Source of the DNA: Siphonodentalium dalli
Taxonomy: Eukaryota > Mollusca > Scaphopoda > Gadilida > Siphonodentaliidae
Length of the DNA: 64,000 bases
Assembly (NCBI GenBank): GCA_032622095.1
Contig: CP136066.1
Location: forward strand, 174,159,164 to 174,223,163
Reading direction: 5' to 3'
Shown: positions 12,861-25,400 of the stretch, piece by piece
Layout of the letters: every line of letters starts with the position of its first letter
Numbering within the stretch: the first letter of the stretch is position 1
Made by a program: the position numbers and the translations under genes
The notes under the pieces: model-generated
Seen by the model: the letters and a program-made list of their open reading frames with translations, nothing else
The model's database searches: none
Told to the model about the DNA's origin: nothing

Positions 12861-13544
12861 TCCAGACCTAAGTTCTCATTTTAAATAAAATATAGTGTAA
12901 TTGTTGTTCACCATTGAATGCCAAGGAATAATACCTACCAGTGTCACTACAACATTAAATTACACAGTGCAGGAAATGAAATGTCAATCAGAACTCCCAA
13001 ACGCCACAGACTCTAAACTGAATTAGGGAAATCCCGAAATGACGTCATTAAAGACTTCCGACCAACCTAGTGACTTACAGAACGGCGTAGTTAAAATACC
13101 AAAACAGTCGACTAAGAATTACCAGTGGTGTTGCGTTAGTTTATCTGCCGATTGTATTATTTCCGACAGACAACTTTATAGTTTACCAGTTGAAGCGTAC
13201 CGTACGGCTTTATTTACAAGAGCAGCCTGGTATTTGGTATTAATTTGTCTTTGCACTAAACACAGGTCCTGACATCAGACCAATCTCGAATATATATAGC
13301 ACCGTGCATGCATCCACTTCTATTTAATATGGGGGCATCTGTTTCGTGTGTTATGCAGAAGAGCAAGATGCTTAGCCTGAAAATACAGGTTGAAATTCCA
13401 GCATCTTGGTGAAGCCATTTCATATGTCTTGAGCGTGCATGAGATGCCCATATGGATACACGTGAACTTTTAATATTTAGGCTAGCTTATAACAGAGGAA
13501 TTCTTTCTATTTGGGTCTAATATTGCATACGTATACACAGGCGT

Positions 13545-13682
13545 ATTTATTTTGATACACACACATACACATATATATGCATAGCCATACATACAGACAA
13601 CCAAACATACATACATAAATCCATACATATATACAAACACACGCATGCACGCACGCACACACGTACATGCATGCATGCATGT
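13545..13682. repeat. CA/CATA/GCAT microsatellite
   Basis: Successive tracts of 'acacaca', 'catacata', 'cacgcacg' and 'catgcatg' make up this segment. Its Cys/Val/Met-rich translation is an artefact of the simple repeat. Confidence 0.85.
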
Positions 13683-13724
13683 TTAATGTGGAATTCCGGT
13701 ACTATAATTATAGGGCCATGCACT

Positions 13725-13935
13725 TCCTAATATGTCGCTTCTGTCGCGCGCACCGAAAGCGACAAAACATGCGCAATGAAAGCGACAGAAGGACCAAACT
13801 TGTCACATTATGTCGCACATTGTGTCGCTTTCGCGCGCGTCAAAACATTCGAGATTTTACATGTTTTGTCGCGCGCAGAATGCGACACAATATTGCATAT
13901 TTTGTCGCTTTCGGCGCGCGACTATAATGTCGAAG
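13725..13935. repeat. CpG-rich repeat of TGTCGC(TTTCG)CGCGCG units
   Basis: Within about 210 bases the motif 'tgtcgc' or its complement 'gcgaca' appears about eight times, often adjoining CGCGCG. It is an island of extreme CpG density in AT-rich DNA. No terminal repeats or duplication could be set. Overlapping frames in all registers are consequences of repetition. Confidence 0.55.
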
Positions 13936-14718
13936 AGTTGGATTCATTGGTGCCACACCCTGAAAGCGATAACTCACCAATATTCTTCCTGTTTGTGAAT
14001 ATCGCATAAAATTAAAGACGCTGATATTCATAGCTATCTGGTCAAGAGGGGCTTGCCATGCACCCATATTTTTGAGAATCAAAAAAGTACAATTACTGGA
14101 ATATCCTTGGACGATATGGCAATTTAGGCCAAACAAAATGATACCCGTGTTTATGGTTAGGGCCTACATGTTCCAAAATAATTAGGGTAGGGAGGTAGGT
14201 AAAAGACAAATTCATATTTTTTTAATTCTGAATTCCATTGGGTCAGCGATAATTCAATCTAGAAAGCTTCACAATTCAGATTAATTGAAAGGTTCAATAC
14301 TAAATATTGTTAATCTTGAATTAGTCAGAGCACTAGACTAATAAAACTTCTAAATCTTTTTATCGCAGAGGTTTGAAAATGAGTAAGATACCTGGTCCTT
14401 TCGATGCCCTTCCCACTGACCAAAAAAAACTGTGTCTACAGTCCAATAAAAAGTTTTGGGTATAGGCACCTTTTTCTAGGGTAGGTAGGGCAACCCTAAA
14501 CACAGGTATTTTTTTTTTGCCAAATCATCCCGCCCAATCGCCACCGTGAATGTGAACTCATATATCTCGCTCTGCTAATAAATAACATAACAATCTAATG
14601 TGCCAGATGCGCGGCGACGACTACAAGAATGAACTCCTGCATGCACGTCGAGCTCAGTTAGTCCCTGGATTGGTAAGTCGCAGGTGTGCGGCCAACTTTC
14701 GGTGCGACTTCCGCACTC

Positions 14719-14719
14719 A

Positions 14720-14751
<32 letters not shown>

Positions 14752-14830
14752 GCGCTCTCTCTCTCTCTCTCTCCCTCTCTATCTCTCTCTCTCTCACTCT
14801 CCCCCTCTCTCTCTATATATATCTTTCTCT
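14719..14830. repeat. CT microsatellite
   Basis: About 110 bases of nearly uninterrupted CT dinucleotides, with a few CTAT and CGCG interruptions. The Ser-Leu-rich frames over it are not genes. Confidence 0.95.
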
Positions 14831-14990
14831 CTGTTAGTGTTACACTGGGGTTCGTCCGCTCCGCTGAGTCTGTTTCGTGATGCGACCGATCTGGGTGAGG
14901 AGTCGGTAAGATTCGGGGAATCTCAAAAAGAACGGGGAGTGGTGTATAGTGGTCGCGTTGTAAATACCGGTTCCGGTATGGAAGGGTATC

Positions 14991-15835
14991 CAGCTAACTG
15001 GGACCTTGGCTAACTGGGACGTCAAGTCTGGCTAACTGGGACCTTGGCTAACTGGGACCTTTTGGCTAACTGAGACCTTGGCTGACTGGGACCTTGCCTA
15101 ACTGGGACCTTCAGATGTATTATAAATAATTTCATTAAAATAATTTTTTATTTAGTAATGATGGTTAAAACAAATGAAATGTTAACATTTTAAAACAATA
15201 ACATTAAACAAAACAATAAAAACACAATAAAAACGCTATACAAGATTGATCTGCGGGTATTGCAGTTCTGTGTACATAGCACAATGTAGGCTGTAGCACT
15301 GTAATCAAAGCTGACTGAAAGGTTTGTCCACAACATGAACAGTTCTGTCGATGTACATGGCCCGCGATCGAATACACCAACATCGCTTCTTTGCCAATTT
15401 CTTCTGGATCAACCAGGATCAACCCGCTTTTTTGTGTACCACGACCATACTAAACGGTCACGTCGTCTCTGTAGAAGTCACTACTGCATAACTTGGCTAA
15501 GTATTCCTGATCAACAACAAAAGACAGGTCGCTTTATTGTATCCTAACTGTGAATGCACATAATATATAACCATCACTTTATTGACTTTATTGACAATAA
15601 ATATTCATAGAAATATATAAGTGGACAAAAATAAGAAATAAAAATAGCTGTAACCTTCAGTTTTATAGAAGTTATATAAGATTGACAAAATAATTTTGTA
15701 AAGATTTTTTTTTATTAAGTTAGGTTAAAACAAATCTAAAACATTTTGAAGCAATAACATAAATAAAAAAAAACAATAACAATGGTCATGGTCCCAGTAG
15801 CCGAAGGTCCCAGTTAGCCAAGGTCCCAGTTAGCT
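14991..15835. mobile_element. Element with inverted arrays of a GGCTAACTGGGACCTT unit
   Basis: The left end (14991-15113) is an array of seven or so 16-18 base units 'ggctaactgggacctt'. The right end (15786-15835) has three units in reverse complement, ending in CCAGTTAGCTGG. Thus the terminal inverted repeat begins CCAGCTAACTGGGACC and is itself a tandem array. The ~700-bp interior has no recognisable gene. No target duplication was clear. Confidence 0.6.
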
Positions 15836-16205
15836 GGCATTCTAATATTCTATGGAAGTTATAAGCAACATTGAGTTCGGTTAGCTAGTCCTTGGGTGGG
15901 TGCATGACCGGCTTGGGATTTCTGGTGCTGCCAACACTCTCAGGCTGCGGAGTCTGCGCGACTCCCGCACTCCTATTTCTGGATCCGTTACACATTAATT
16001 ATAGGGAACATGATTATATATATGCATAGACCCAGTTGTTCTGTATCATCGACACGGTTATATGTTCCTGTGTTATACTATGCAATTTAATCGGTGGAGT
16101 CCCGGGTGGACATACCATTATGATGGAACTCACCAAACTGTTTATACTGTATACAGTTATTATAAATAAATTGTTCATATATCGCTTTCCATATAGTGGA
16201 GGCAT

Positions 16206-16600
16206 TAATTATATCACATTCGTTATCTATATGCATTACTTGACAAAACAGTCTGATGTTATATTGCATGCACGATGATCCTAAGATATTTAGAAAAATA
16301 GTGACAACAAATTCTACAACATGATATGAACAATCTTCAAAGATTGTCTGATAAATGGTTTCTTCGCTTCCATTCTGAGAAATTTGTACCATCTGTTTTT
16401 AAAAGATTATCGAAAACTGGAGCAGATTCTATATTGTACCTCGACCCATGCGCATCATCTGAAATCATTGTTGGACACAGCAGAAAGATTCGTCAACGAG
16501 TTAACATAATTATTTGCATACAGAATAATTGTAAATATCAAATTAAAAGAAACAAAATTACTTTAAGGAGAAATAAGAACTGCAGTGCAACAAATTAACG
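16206..16600 (+). pseudogene. Non-LTR retrotransposon reverse-transcriptase fragment
   Basis: Three consecutive pieces of a LINE-type reverse transcriptase are spread over three frames. Frame 1 to about 16270 reads FVIYMHYLTKQSDVILHA, matching the block before the catalytic box. Frame 2 from 16274 reads DDPKIFRKI, the Asp-Asp of the (Y/F)xDD box with the usual K-I-F/Y-R follow-up. Frame 3 from about 16326 reads NNLQRLSDKWFLRFHSEK, the downstream LQxWSDKW block. The intact order with two frameshifts shows a dead copy. The upstream palm region and the endonuclease are not recognisable; the clade (CR1/RTE/jockey-like) cannot be assigned. Confidence 0.75.
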
Positions 16601-17566
16601 TTGAGATAACATCTGATGAACTGAACTGTTGGCAGTCCGGTATTTTTATCCATCAATGACGTCGGCGTGTGTGACGCATCGATCAGGTGCCCGCCATAAA
16701 AAATTCAAATTTGTTTTCCAGAATAACGTTATTTTAATCGGCGTACTTAATACCGATGATACCCCAGATGCTATATTGCTAATCAAATTTATTTAAAGGT
16801 AATGGACATATGCATGTTTGAAAGTAGTCAAGTCTACGCCATGTTACCCATTTTCGTCGCATAATCCCATCTGACAACACTGCACTGGTCAGTGGAACAG
16901 GTTGGGTGAACCACCGATCGATCTATACTAGCCATATCAGTTTATAAATAGATCGATGTGAGTGAACTGATTTGTTTAAATATAAATATAGAACAGTTTA
17001 TAGTGACTCCCCTAATACCATTACCAGATGCATGCTGGCTGTGAATGTTGGATCGATCTATTTTAAATTTAGCTCGATCGGGCTATTTATTAATAAGTAT
17101 TATATATATACAATGTAATTACCATATACTGATCGATTGCTGTCCAACTTCGAAGCAAGTTCTTAGATTTACAATGTAGCCCAACAATAGTTTGATGTTG
17201 TCCACATCATAGTTCATACCCATGGGCATTGCCACGGATTGCACACCCATGTCCGGGAAATGTGAAAAATTAGCTAGAATAGCCGAAATTAGCCCATTAT
17301 CATTATGCATTATTATGCCCCATGTTAGTCGTATTCAGCTATATATCCTGTCTGTGTGAACTGCCGTTCCACCGGTTCCAGTCTTTGTTCGAACTTCGAC
17401 TGATCGGTCTAAAACAGACCGACACAGTACTGACTGATGTCAGGGAAGTGACATGATTATATAGTGACATATCCAGGCATAATTTGAGTACACCTGTTTT
17501 TTCAATTTCATTGAATATGCCGAAAGCATATCCGAAGGTCGTATGCTTCAGCCGGTGGTGGGTACA

Positions 17567-18690
17567 AAAAGTTGCGTGCCCTACTATCTTGGTTAAGTTT
17601 ACTCAATGATTGCATTCTTGTTATATTTATATATCTATAATTTTTATATTTATACTATATGAATGTCACACTCTGTATTGCTCTTTTGTATATATGCTTA
17701 TGCTCAATTGTCTGCATGTTTTGCATCTACACATGTATATAGCCATTAAAAAATTATCTATCTATCTAATAAAATGCAGCGCAGTAAGGGTTGCAGGCCT
17801 GTGTAACCTATTTTTTAGTTCGCCTGGTTTATGCTTTGGTAGCCCATACCATAGCTTAGCAGAAGAGTTACACAAACTGTTATAATCACTACAACTGGTA
17901 TTATTAACTACAGATGGGCATCCGGCAACTCATTGGAATACCGTAATCATTTTGAATGTTTCAAATTAAGGTGAGAATCAGATATCGCGAGACCTACATA
18001 AAACTTGGGTACGACCTGTTTTTTCGTTTGCGGCATTTTCATATTGGATAACCTCCAGGCGAACTGAACAGTCGTTCGCCTCAAATTTGCAGGGCTGGGT
18101 TGGGATAACAACGATCGCCATAGAAGTCATAGCATCAAAGGTTATACACTGGAGTGTTTTTTTTAACCTGTGATGGTCTGTGCATATTGTTCAATGCATG
18201 TGTGTTGCAGGCAATCAAAGAGATCATCAATGGAATCAAAGAGACAACATTGTCAAAACAACCAATTATATTACATCATTGCTCAATACTCGTAAGCACG
18301 TGGTTATAGTTCCAAGTTACAATTGAACAGACACCAGTCCTACCTGGAGTAACTCCTTACGAAACAGGATAGAGTTAGCGGTATGGATTACAAATTCGTC
18401 ATCAGTCAGGGAATATATTCCCTTGAGTCAGAGGTGTACAAAACGATCCCAGGAAGGAACTTTTTGTTGAAGTAAACCAACAATGAACACTATTATTTTG
18501 TTTGAAGTTTTATTAAAATAGCACAAAGCAATGTTATTTGACTTTGAGTGTATTGTTTACATGCACATGCATTGGTTATAATATGTATTTCCTGTTCTAA
18601 AGGTGCACCAAAGCAAAATTGTGTGTCTGGATCCAAAATCAGGCGCACAATAAACTGCACAATAAAATTATCAAAATCGAAGGACTGGGT
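17567..18690. repeat. Dispersed repeat, sister copy of 37533-39682
   Basis: From 18090 to 18690 this matches 37663-37820 plus 39450-39680, sharing 'agggctgggtt', 'ataacaacgatcg', 'acctgtgatggtc', 'aatagcacaaagcaatgtta' and 'aatcgaaggactg'. The first part (17567-17800) has weaker matches ('aagttgcgtgccc', 'ctaataaaatgcagc') and appears interrupted by unrelated DNA. The sister copy carries two later insertions that this one lacks. Confidence 0.6.
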
Positions 18691-18774
18691 ATGTAGTCCT
18701 TCCCAGGAGATTGGAGCGATTGCACTCGCACCCGTATGCACTGACAATTTAATTCACAGGTTCTAAACTTCGCA

Positions 18775-18960
18775 CTCATCCCTCTTGTCAAAATGTTTAT
18801 GGCAGGCCTTAAAATCTTGACTGGAATCAGAATCATGATTCTCATTTTGATTCTCGTAAAATGTCTTGATTCCATGTATAAATGCTATTTGATTCTCATA
18901 AAATTTGATGAATTTTAGGGCCTTGGTCACTGTAATCGTTGATTCAATATTGAAAAGTAT
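18775..18960. repeat. Diverged repeat with GATTCTCATT motifs
   Basis: Several 'gattctcat/gattctcgt' motifs in this stretch recur in reverse complement at 32270-32360 ('gagaatcatgattctgattctcgtg'). No boundaries could be fixed. Confidence 0.4.
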
Positions 18961-19461
18961 ATTTAGAACCTTTCCCATTTCAATTAAATTATGGGCATGT
19001 GAAAGTGTAACTGGACATACATGTAGGTCTATCCCGCAATGACATTTTGTTTGAGAAAAATCCAGCTTACGATTATATTACACCCATCTTCTGAATTGTG
19101 AGAGCAAATAAGTGCTATCGCTGTGTTTTCCTCATGGGGAAGACTGGGTGTGGGAAGGGGTGTCCCCCTCTTATAGATGGGGGTCTGTAGGACCTCCCCA
19201 GGAAAATGTTTAAAATTCTAATGCCTTGAGAGGGGCCTTTTGGTGCTTTAATATAGAATTTAGTTTGGTTTATTTAAATTTAATTAAATACAGGTATAAT
19301 AATTCTGGTTCACAAATTAGATCCCGTTGTCGATTTTTACAGTAACTCGGCACCCCTGGTAGGAGTACTCATAGATTTAAATATTAGGGGCCAATTTATG
19401 TTCTTAGAAAATGTAAATAATGAAAAATGATAAATTATTATTCATTTTTTTAAGGGTTATC

Positions 19462-19498
19462 ATGCCGAAAGCAAAAGGCAAGACACCAAGTTTTCCAG
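19462..19498 (+). CDS. PHF7: PHF7-like exon 1 (start codon)
   Basis: ATG opens MPKAKGKTPSFP and ends one base into a codon before GTGAGA. The G joins AT of exon 2 to form Asp13, keeping frame, which is why this start was chosen. A pyrimidine run ending in AAG just before the ATG looks like an acceptor, so a 5' UTR exon probably lies upstream. Confidence 0.75.
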
Positions 19499-22400
19499 GT
19501 GAGATATGTATGTCATGGAATCCCACATTCTGATATACAGAAAGGACATAGTCGTGACTTATATTATTGATGTAACATTGAATCTAGCCAAGGCATCCAG
19601 CCAAAAAATGTATATAAAAAAAAAAAAAATTCCCTTCTGATTGTCGTAGATGGCATTTAGAGAAAAGCTTATGCTTTGATATTTTTAAACCTTAAATTAA
19701 ATAGTACATACCAGTAGTAGTAGTAATTCTTGTGCTTATCACATTATGGGGATCAACATACCTGTAGGTTGGTGAGTTTGTGAAATACTTTTACATGGGG
19801 CTGTAACGATACAATTTGTCATGATATGATACATGGCTAACGATACGATACATATAGCATGATGCACTGAAACAGTACTCTCCAAGGATTGTGTACCTAA
19901 CGCAACAGTACCTACATAGTTTTAACAAAGAGAAAGATAATTTTTCACTGAAATGAAGTTGTAAAGGAAGCAGAATGAGTTGACAGCACAGAACTAGATC
20001 AAGTCTTGTCAGTCTACATCAGTTTGGAATATTGGTTGGGATTGCTTGTATGTCTTCTGATTAGGTCAAACCGGTGCTTTGCGTATATGAACATAGAGGC
20101 AGCAGCCTTTCCCAAGCATGGTGATATCAAACATGCATATATCAGAGGTCCATTAAATGTCGAAGCAATGAGATTTATGAGACCAGGTACATTAGACATG
20201 AAAGTGGAAAAGTAAGGAAATAAATCGGGGGGGAAAGCTAATTTTTTAAATATTATTTAAGTGATATAACATCCCAAACTGTGGTGGGTCGAGAAGACTT
20301 GGTCTAAACAGAAAGGACTTATGAGTTTGAAAGCGCAACAGATCTTTGCTCTTTTACTTCTGCCCACCTTCAAAAATATATGATTTTTTGTATCGTGATA
20401 CGTTACGGTCCTACTTTCACACAGATTTTAATAGTCTAAGTTTCTTTCAGTGTAAACCAGCTAGTGAAATCGGTAGGGATAATACTGGTTTACATTGAAA
20501 TACGATTGTCTAACTCTTCTATAGCGGACTTTACGCCCGATCCAATTTCTTTCATATTTGGTATATGGACCTTTCACAACAATATCACGATCGAGTTCGA
20601 AAATCAGTTTTGTCCAATTTCTTTTACCTGAGTTATGGCCCTAGTGTTGAAACGATTAGTGGTTTTGAGGAATCGACTAGTCGCCAGAGGGAATCGACTA
20701 CTAGTCGACTAGTCGGACCCCTTCCGAAACTTACCGTTTTGTGCTCATATACGTATATAATTTGCCGTTTGTTTTGAGTACCAGTAACCAACTTAGCATT
20801 TTCGAACGCAAAGCAAGACGTGATTTAACACTATTTGCCGTGATTATTTGGCTTAATATCACTGAAGGTTAATATGTTATTAATTTGTCCCAGGTATATG
20901 ATGTTTTATGACAATCAAATTACCATCCATTTGATGTATGTATCTAAACGGTGGTGACAAACACCTGATCGATCGCGGAAACGCTACTGATTACGGAGTG
21001 GAAGCGCGTGCAACAATCAGAAACCGGTGCATTATTCTATATGTTTTGTGTTAAAATGTTCCTTTAAAATTGATATGGTATGGTCTACCGGGCCGTACCG
21101 ATTCTTACATACAATCGAACATCGTTGTTTTCGAACTTGCCCAGTATGCTTGTTACCGATTGGCTTCACAAACGGACAGTCATTTTCCCGCCAAAACGCA
21201 CGTGTTTCACTGTTTGATTTGATCGCGTACATAATTGTCTCTCGTGCATGGTACATTGTAAATATATATACAATATATACAATTTTACTCGCGAGTCCCC
21301 GAATACACAATCGATCGTGTCAGTTTAAGAAATAAAACTGCGCAGACCGGCGATGTTAATAGTACATTTCGATGCGATGTCGTAAGTTCTATATTTAGCC
21401 CGATTCCAGGAATTTGCGTCATCCAGATTACGTTTCTGGGAACAGGGCCACCGTCCAATTCCGCGAAGGATTTAAGTTTGAGGTGCTAAAATACATTGTA
21501 ATTTTTCACAAACACAGCCCATAAACGACGTGGGATTTCCGAAGTGACTCGCCAGTTTAGTTCGAAATACGCGACGCTATTCGATGCATAGCATGGCCGA
21601 CCGCGGGTTGGCTTTATATTTATATCTATAATATATCTATAATACAATATATCTAGAACGTGCGATCGTATAAGCTCACCATGCGTCAGTTGATGCATGT
21701 GGTGGTTGTAAAAAATATCACACAATTTTACAAATAAACTTTAAAGGTATACTGACATAGTGCTTCAATAATGTCACCTAACAACTAACTTGATTGAAGT
21801 TGAGTCCTGCACATCTGCAAACACGTTGACCAGTTATCACTCAGATCAGTGTCATCACGCCGAAATAGACACGGTTGCGATAGGCGCGGATTCTTTGAAG
21901 TTGATTATCAAAGCCGGCTTCGCGCTCGTGCATGACCACCAAGTGCCGAAAGCAGTTATCGCATCAAAGGGACAACAAAGAAGGCTTTAACAAGATAATT
22001 GTGATTGTGTATTTCGATAGCCTGATTGTTTAAATTGTCCAGTAATTCGGTAACGGCAGCAACGGCACTGCTTTCACGATGGCATAATGGTGGTGGGTGT
22101 GTTCCGACTAGTCGACTAGCCGATTTCGGAATCGACTAATTTAATAATCGCGTCGATTTCGATTAGTCGATTAATCGTTTCAACACTATATGGCCCCTAG
22201 TTTGTCTATTTTAGCAATTATAGGAAATTTTATATCTGTTAGCATGAAATCGTGAACAAATGTCAACCAATTTCATTCATATTTGGTATATGGATCTTTC
22301 ACAACAATATCTCGATCAGGGTCGAAAATCAGTTTTGTCCCATTTCTTTTCCTTAGTTACGGCCCTTAGTTTGTCTATTTTTAGCAATTTTAGGTCATTT

Positions 22401-25400
22401 TATTGACAGTTAGCACAATAACTTGAACAGACATCAACCAATTTCATTCATATTTGGTATATGTATCTTTTAACCCTTTACCCAACAAACCGGCCAAAAC
22501 CGGCCAAATAAAGCTTCAACAGCCTAAAATATCTTCGGTCTGTCTCAATAGAACCATAGAAATATGGATATCATTGGAACCGGCTCATTGACCACATTGT
22601 GATGGTTACAGTTATGCCCTGTGCCAATGCATTCTCTTATATATGCGAGTCGACCAGGTCGACTCGCATATATAAGAGAATGCATTGGCCTAAAAAAATC
22701 TTTTTTAAACACTTTTTACCATTTTTTCTTACACTCTTTAACAATTTTATAATTTTTAATGTGTTAAGCCAATGCATTCTCTTATATATGCGAGGCGACC
22801 TATGGTCGACTCGCATATATAAGAGAATGCATTGGCACAGGGCCCTTCTGTTGGGTAAAGGGTTAAAATAATATCTCAAACTAATTCGAAAACCAGATTT
22901 GTCCAATTCTTTTGACCTGAGCTACAGCCCTTTACAAATGTAGTTTGTCTAGTTTTAGCAATTTTAGGAAATGTTATATCAGTAAGCAAGATAACCCGAA
23001 CATGTCAACTAATTTCATCCATATTTAGTATTATGGATCTTTCACAGCAATATCTTCAGCAAGTTCGAAAATCAATATTGTCTGATCCTTTTTACCTGTT
23101 TATTTTTAGTACGGCTCTTAGTTTGTTTATTTTTAGAAATGTTATGACCATTAGCGCGAAAACTTTAACAACTGTCAACCGATTACATTCATATTTGATA
23201 CCTTGTGAACCTTTCCTAACAATATCTCGATAAATATTTTACCTGAGTTACGGCTCTTTGTTTGTCTTTTTTTTTAGCAATTGTATGACCGTTAGCGTGA
23301 TAACTGGATCAAACTTCAACCGATTCCATTCATATTGGGTATATGGATCTTTCACAACAATATTTCGATCATTTTCAAAAACCAGTTTTGTTCAATTTTT
23401 TTCACCTGAGTTACGGCCCTTAGTTTGTTGATTTTTTGCAATTTTATGATCGTTAGTACGAAACAGTACTTGAACAAATGACAACCAATTCTATTCATAT
23501 TTGGATCTTTCACAACAATATCTTGATTGACTTTAAAAACCAAGTTTGTCCGATTTTGTGCAATTTTCCTGAGTTATGGCCCTTAGTTCTGAAATATGGT
23601 TCTTTAGTTCGTCCATTTTTAGTGATTCTTGATCGACCAGATTCACTGTTATGGCCAAGTTATGAGCAAAAAAAACTTGACTATAGCCATCTTTGATGTG
23701 CAACTCGTGTATTTGTTTAATAAGAAATTTTGAAGCATATGGATATCTCTACTTTTTTAGATTTTGACTTGGATGTTTGCTGTTTTTGTGGAGATGGTGA
23801 CGACGCTGAGGACATTTATGGGAAGAAGATTACAAAATGTGGATTTTGTGTCCACTACTTCTGTATGGTATGTTGATATAAGTTGAATACATGTCCTCGG
23901 TTATAGATGCTGATTGATTTGAAAAGACTTAAATCTTTAAAAAAAAATATTCAACTGTCTCATTTGTTATACATATTATATAGTAGATTTTCATTTTGAC
24001 TCACCGACTCTCCATAATATATCAATTGTAGTTTAAGGGGAGGTCAAGTGACCAATTTTGAATGGGGATTTCCATGCAAATCTCCCCAGTAAAAGTTATA
24101 TATGAAGCAGTTGTCTGGGAACTAAAGCAGCCATATTATTAAACAGACTTAATATTTAACTGGCGGTAACTCAGGGTAACTTGGTAAAAAGGCAATTTTT
24201 GCTATAAATTTATATTTGAGAATATTTTTCTGGAATTACAACACTTGACCTAGTTTTGAAAAATCAATAAAAAAATAAAAAAAATAAAAACTTCAACTTT
24301 CTCATGGAACAAATTTCAAGCCAACCCGCCAGGTTTTCAATAACACACAAAGAGTCAAAGACACCCCCAGAAATATTTCCAACTCTAACTTTTGCTGCAG
24401 AAATTTGCATGGAAATGCCCATTCAAAATTGGTCACTTGACCTCCTCCTTAAAAAAATACATCTTTTCAAGTTTAAAACTTTATGTGTTTAGAAAAGAAA
24501 GGGTTAACGTTAACTCTTTGATAACTGATTGCTAACTGCTGAGTAGTTAATTGATTGCCATTGATGCAATTAAAGAAAAGAAATGGTGTATTATGCCGCG
24601 GTGTTCCATGCTGTATATGTATTAATCTTCAATTAAAATGAATGTGTTCTCTTTTTATAAGCTCTTTGCCAGTGGCCTCTGTCAGCGTGGAAGGAAAGAC
24701 ACACAAGGTATCTTAGGATTCTTACCTGAAGATATTAAGAAAGAAGTCCGGCGGGGACAACGATTGGTGAGTCAATTAGTATTCATGTTAAACTAAACAC
24801 CTCAAAATAAGTAAGTCCCCCCTGACATATTAACTCTACTTTAAGAATCATGAGGCAATTGTTGGGATAATTTACTTGTATATGTGTTCAGTATTGAAAT
24901 TCAAGATGAAATTCATGTGGATGCCATTGTCATGATCACTTCCGCTTTCAACTTCCTGGTGGGTTGTCTAATATTCGGAATGTTCAGATAAAGGAACGTT
25001 TATATTGATCGCTAACTATGTTCTGATTTAGGACTGATTAAGTGAGCTAACGTCTACCTGCTGAGAGGTTGCATTTTTTCATTGTTTATATGCCGTGCCA
25101 AATGACATCACCTTTACACTACTTAACCCTTTGAGTGCCAGGTCCGATTTTTGTATCAACCCATATACCCTGTGTCAATGCATTCTCTTATATATGCGAG
25201 TCGACCATAGGTCGCCTCGCATATATAAGAGAATGCATTGGCCAAACAATTTTTCATCATTTGTTATTATTTTTTACAATTTTTTACAATTTTAATAATT
25301 TTTTCTTATATTCTTTAACAGACTTATTTTGTAGGTTTAGTGCCAGGGAATCTTACGTTTTTCATGGGCATCAAAATTATTACTATGAATACTTGGTGAT

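Larger units (their letters stand above)
20520..23700. repeat. Tandem array of ~150-180 bp units, twice interrupted
   Basis: Units contain 'ttcatatttggtatatggat', 'tttcacaacaatatc' and 'gttacggcccttagtttgtc', recurring near 20545, 22263, 22440, 23017, 23187, 23325 and 23495. A hAT element (20642-22188) and a TTAA MITE (22474-22862) split the array, each landing inside a unit. This makes the array older than both. All of it lies in intron 1 of the PHF7-like gene. Confidence 0.8.

Noticed and set aside
14598-15013. Three overlapping Ser/Leu-rich frames
   Set aside because: They are produced by the CT microsatellite and the adjoining tandem unit.
20006-20215. 69-codon frame inside the hAT element as a transposase piece
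   Set aside because: It has no recognisable hAT dimerisation or zinc-finger motif, and the opposite strand is open over the same stretch.
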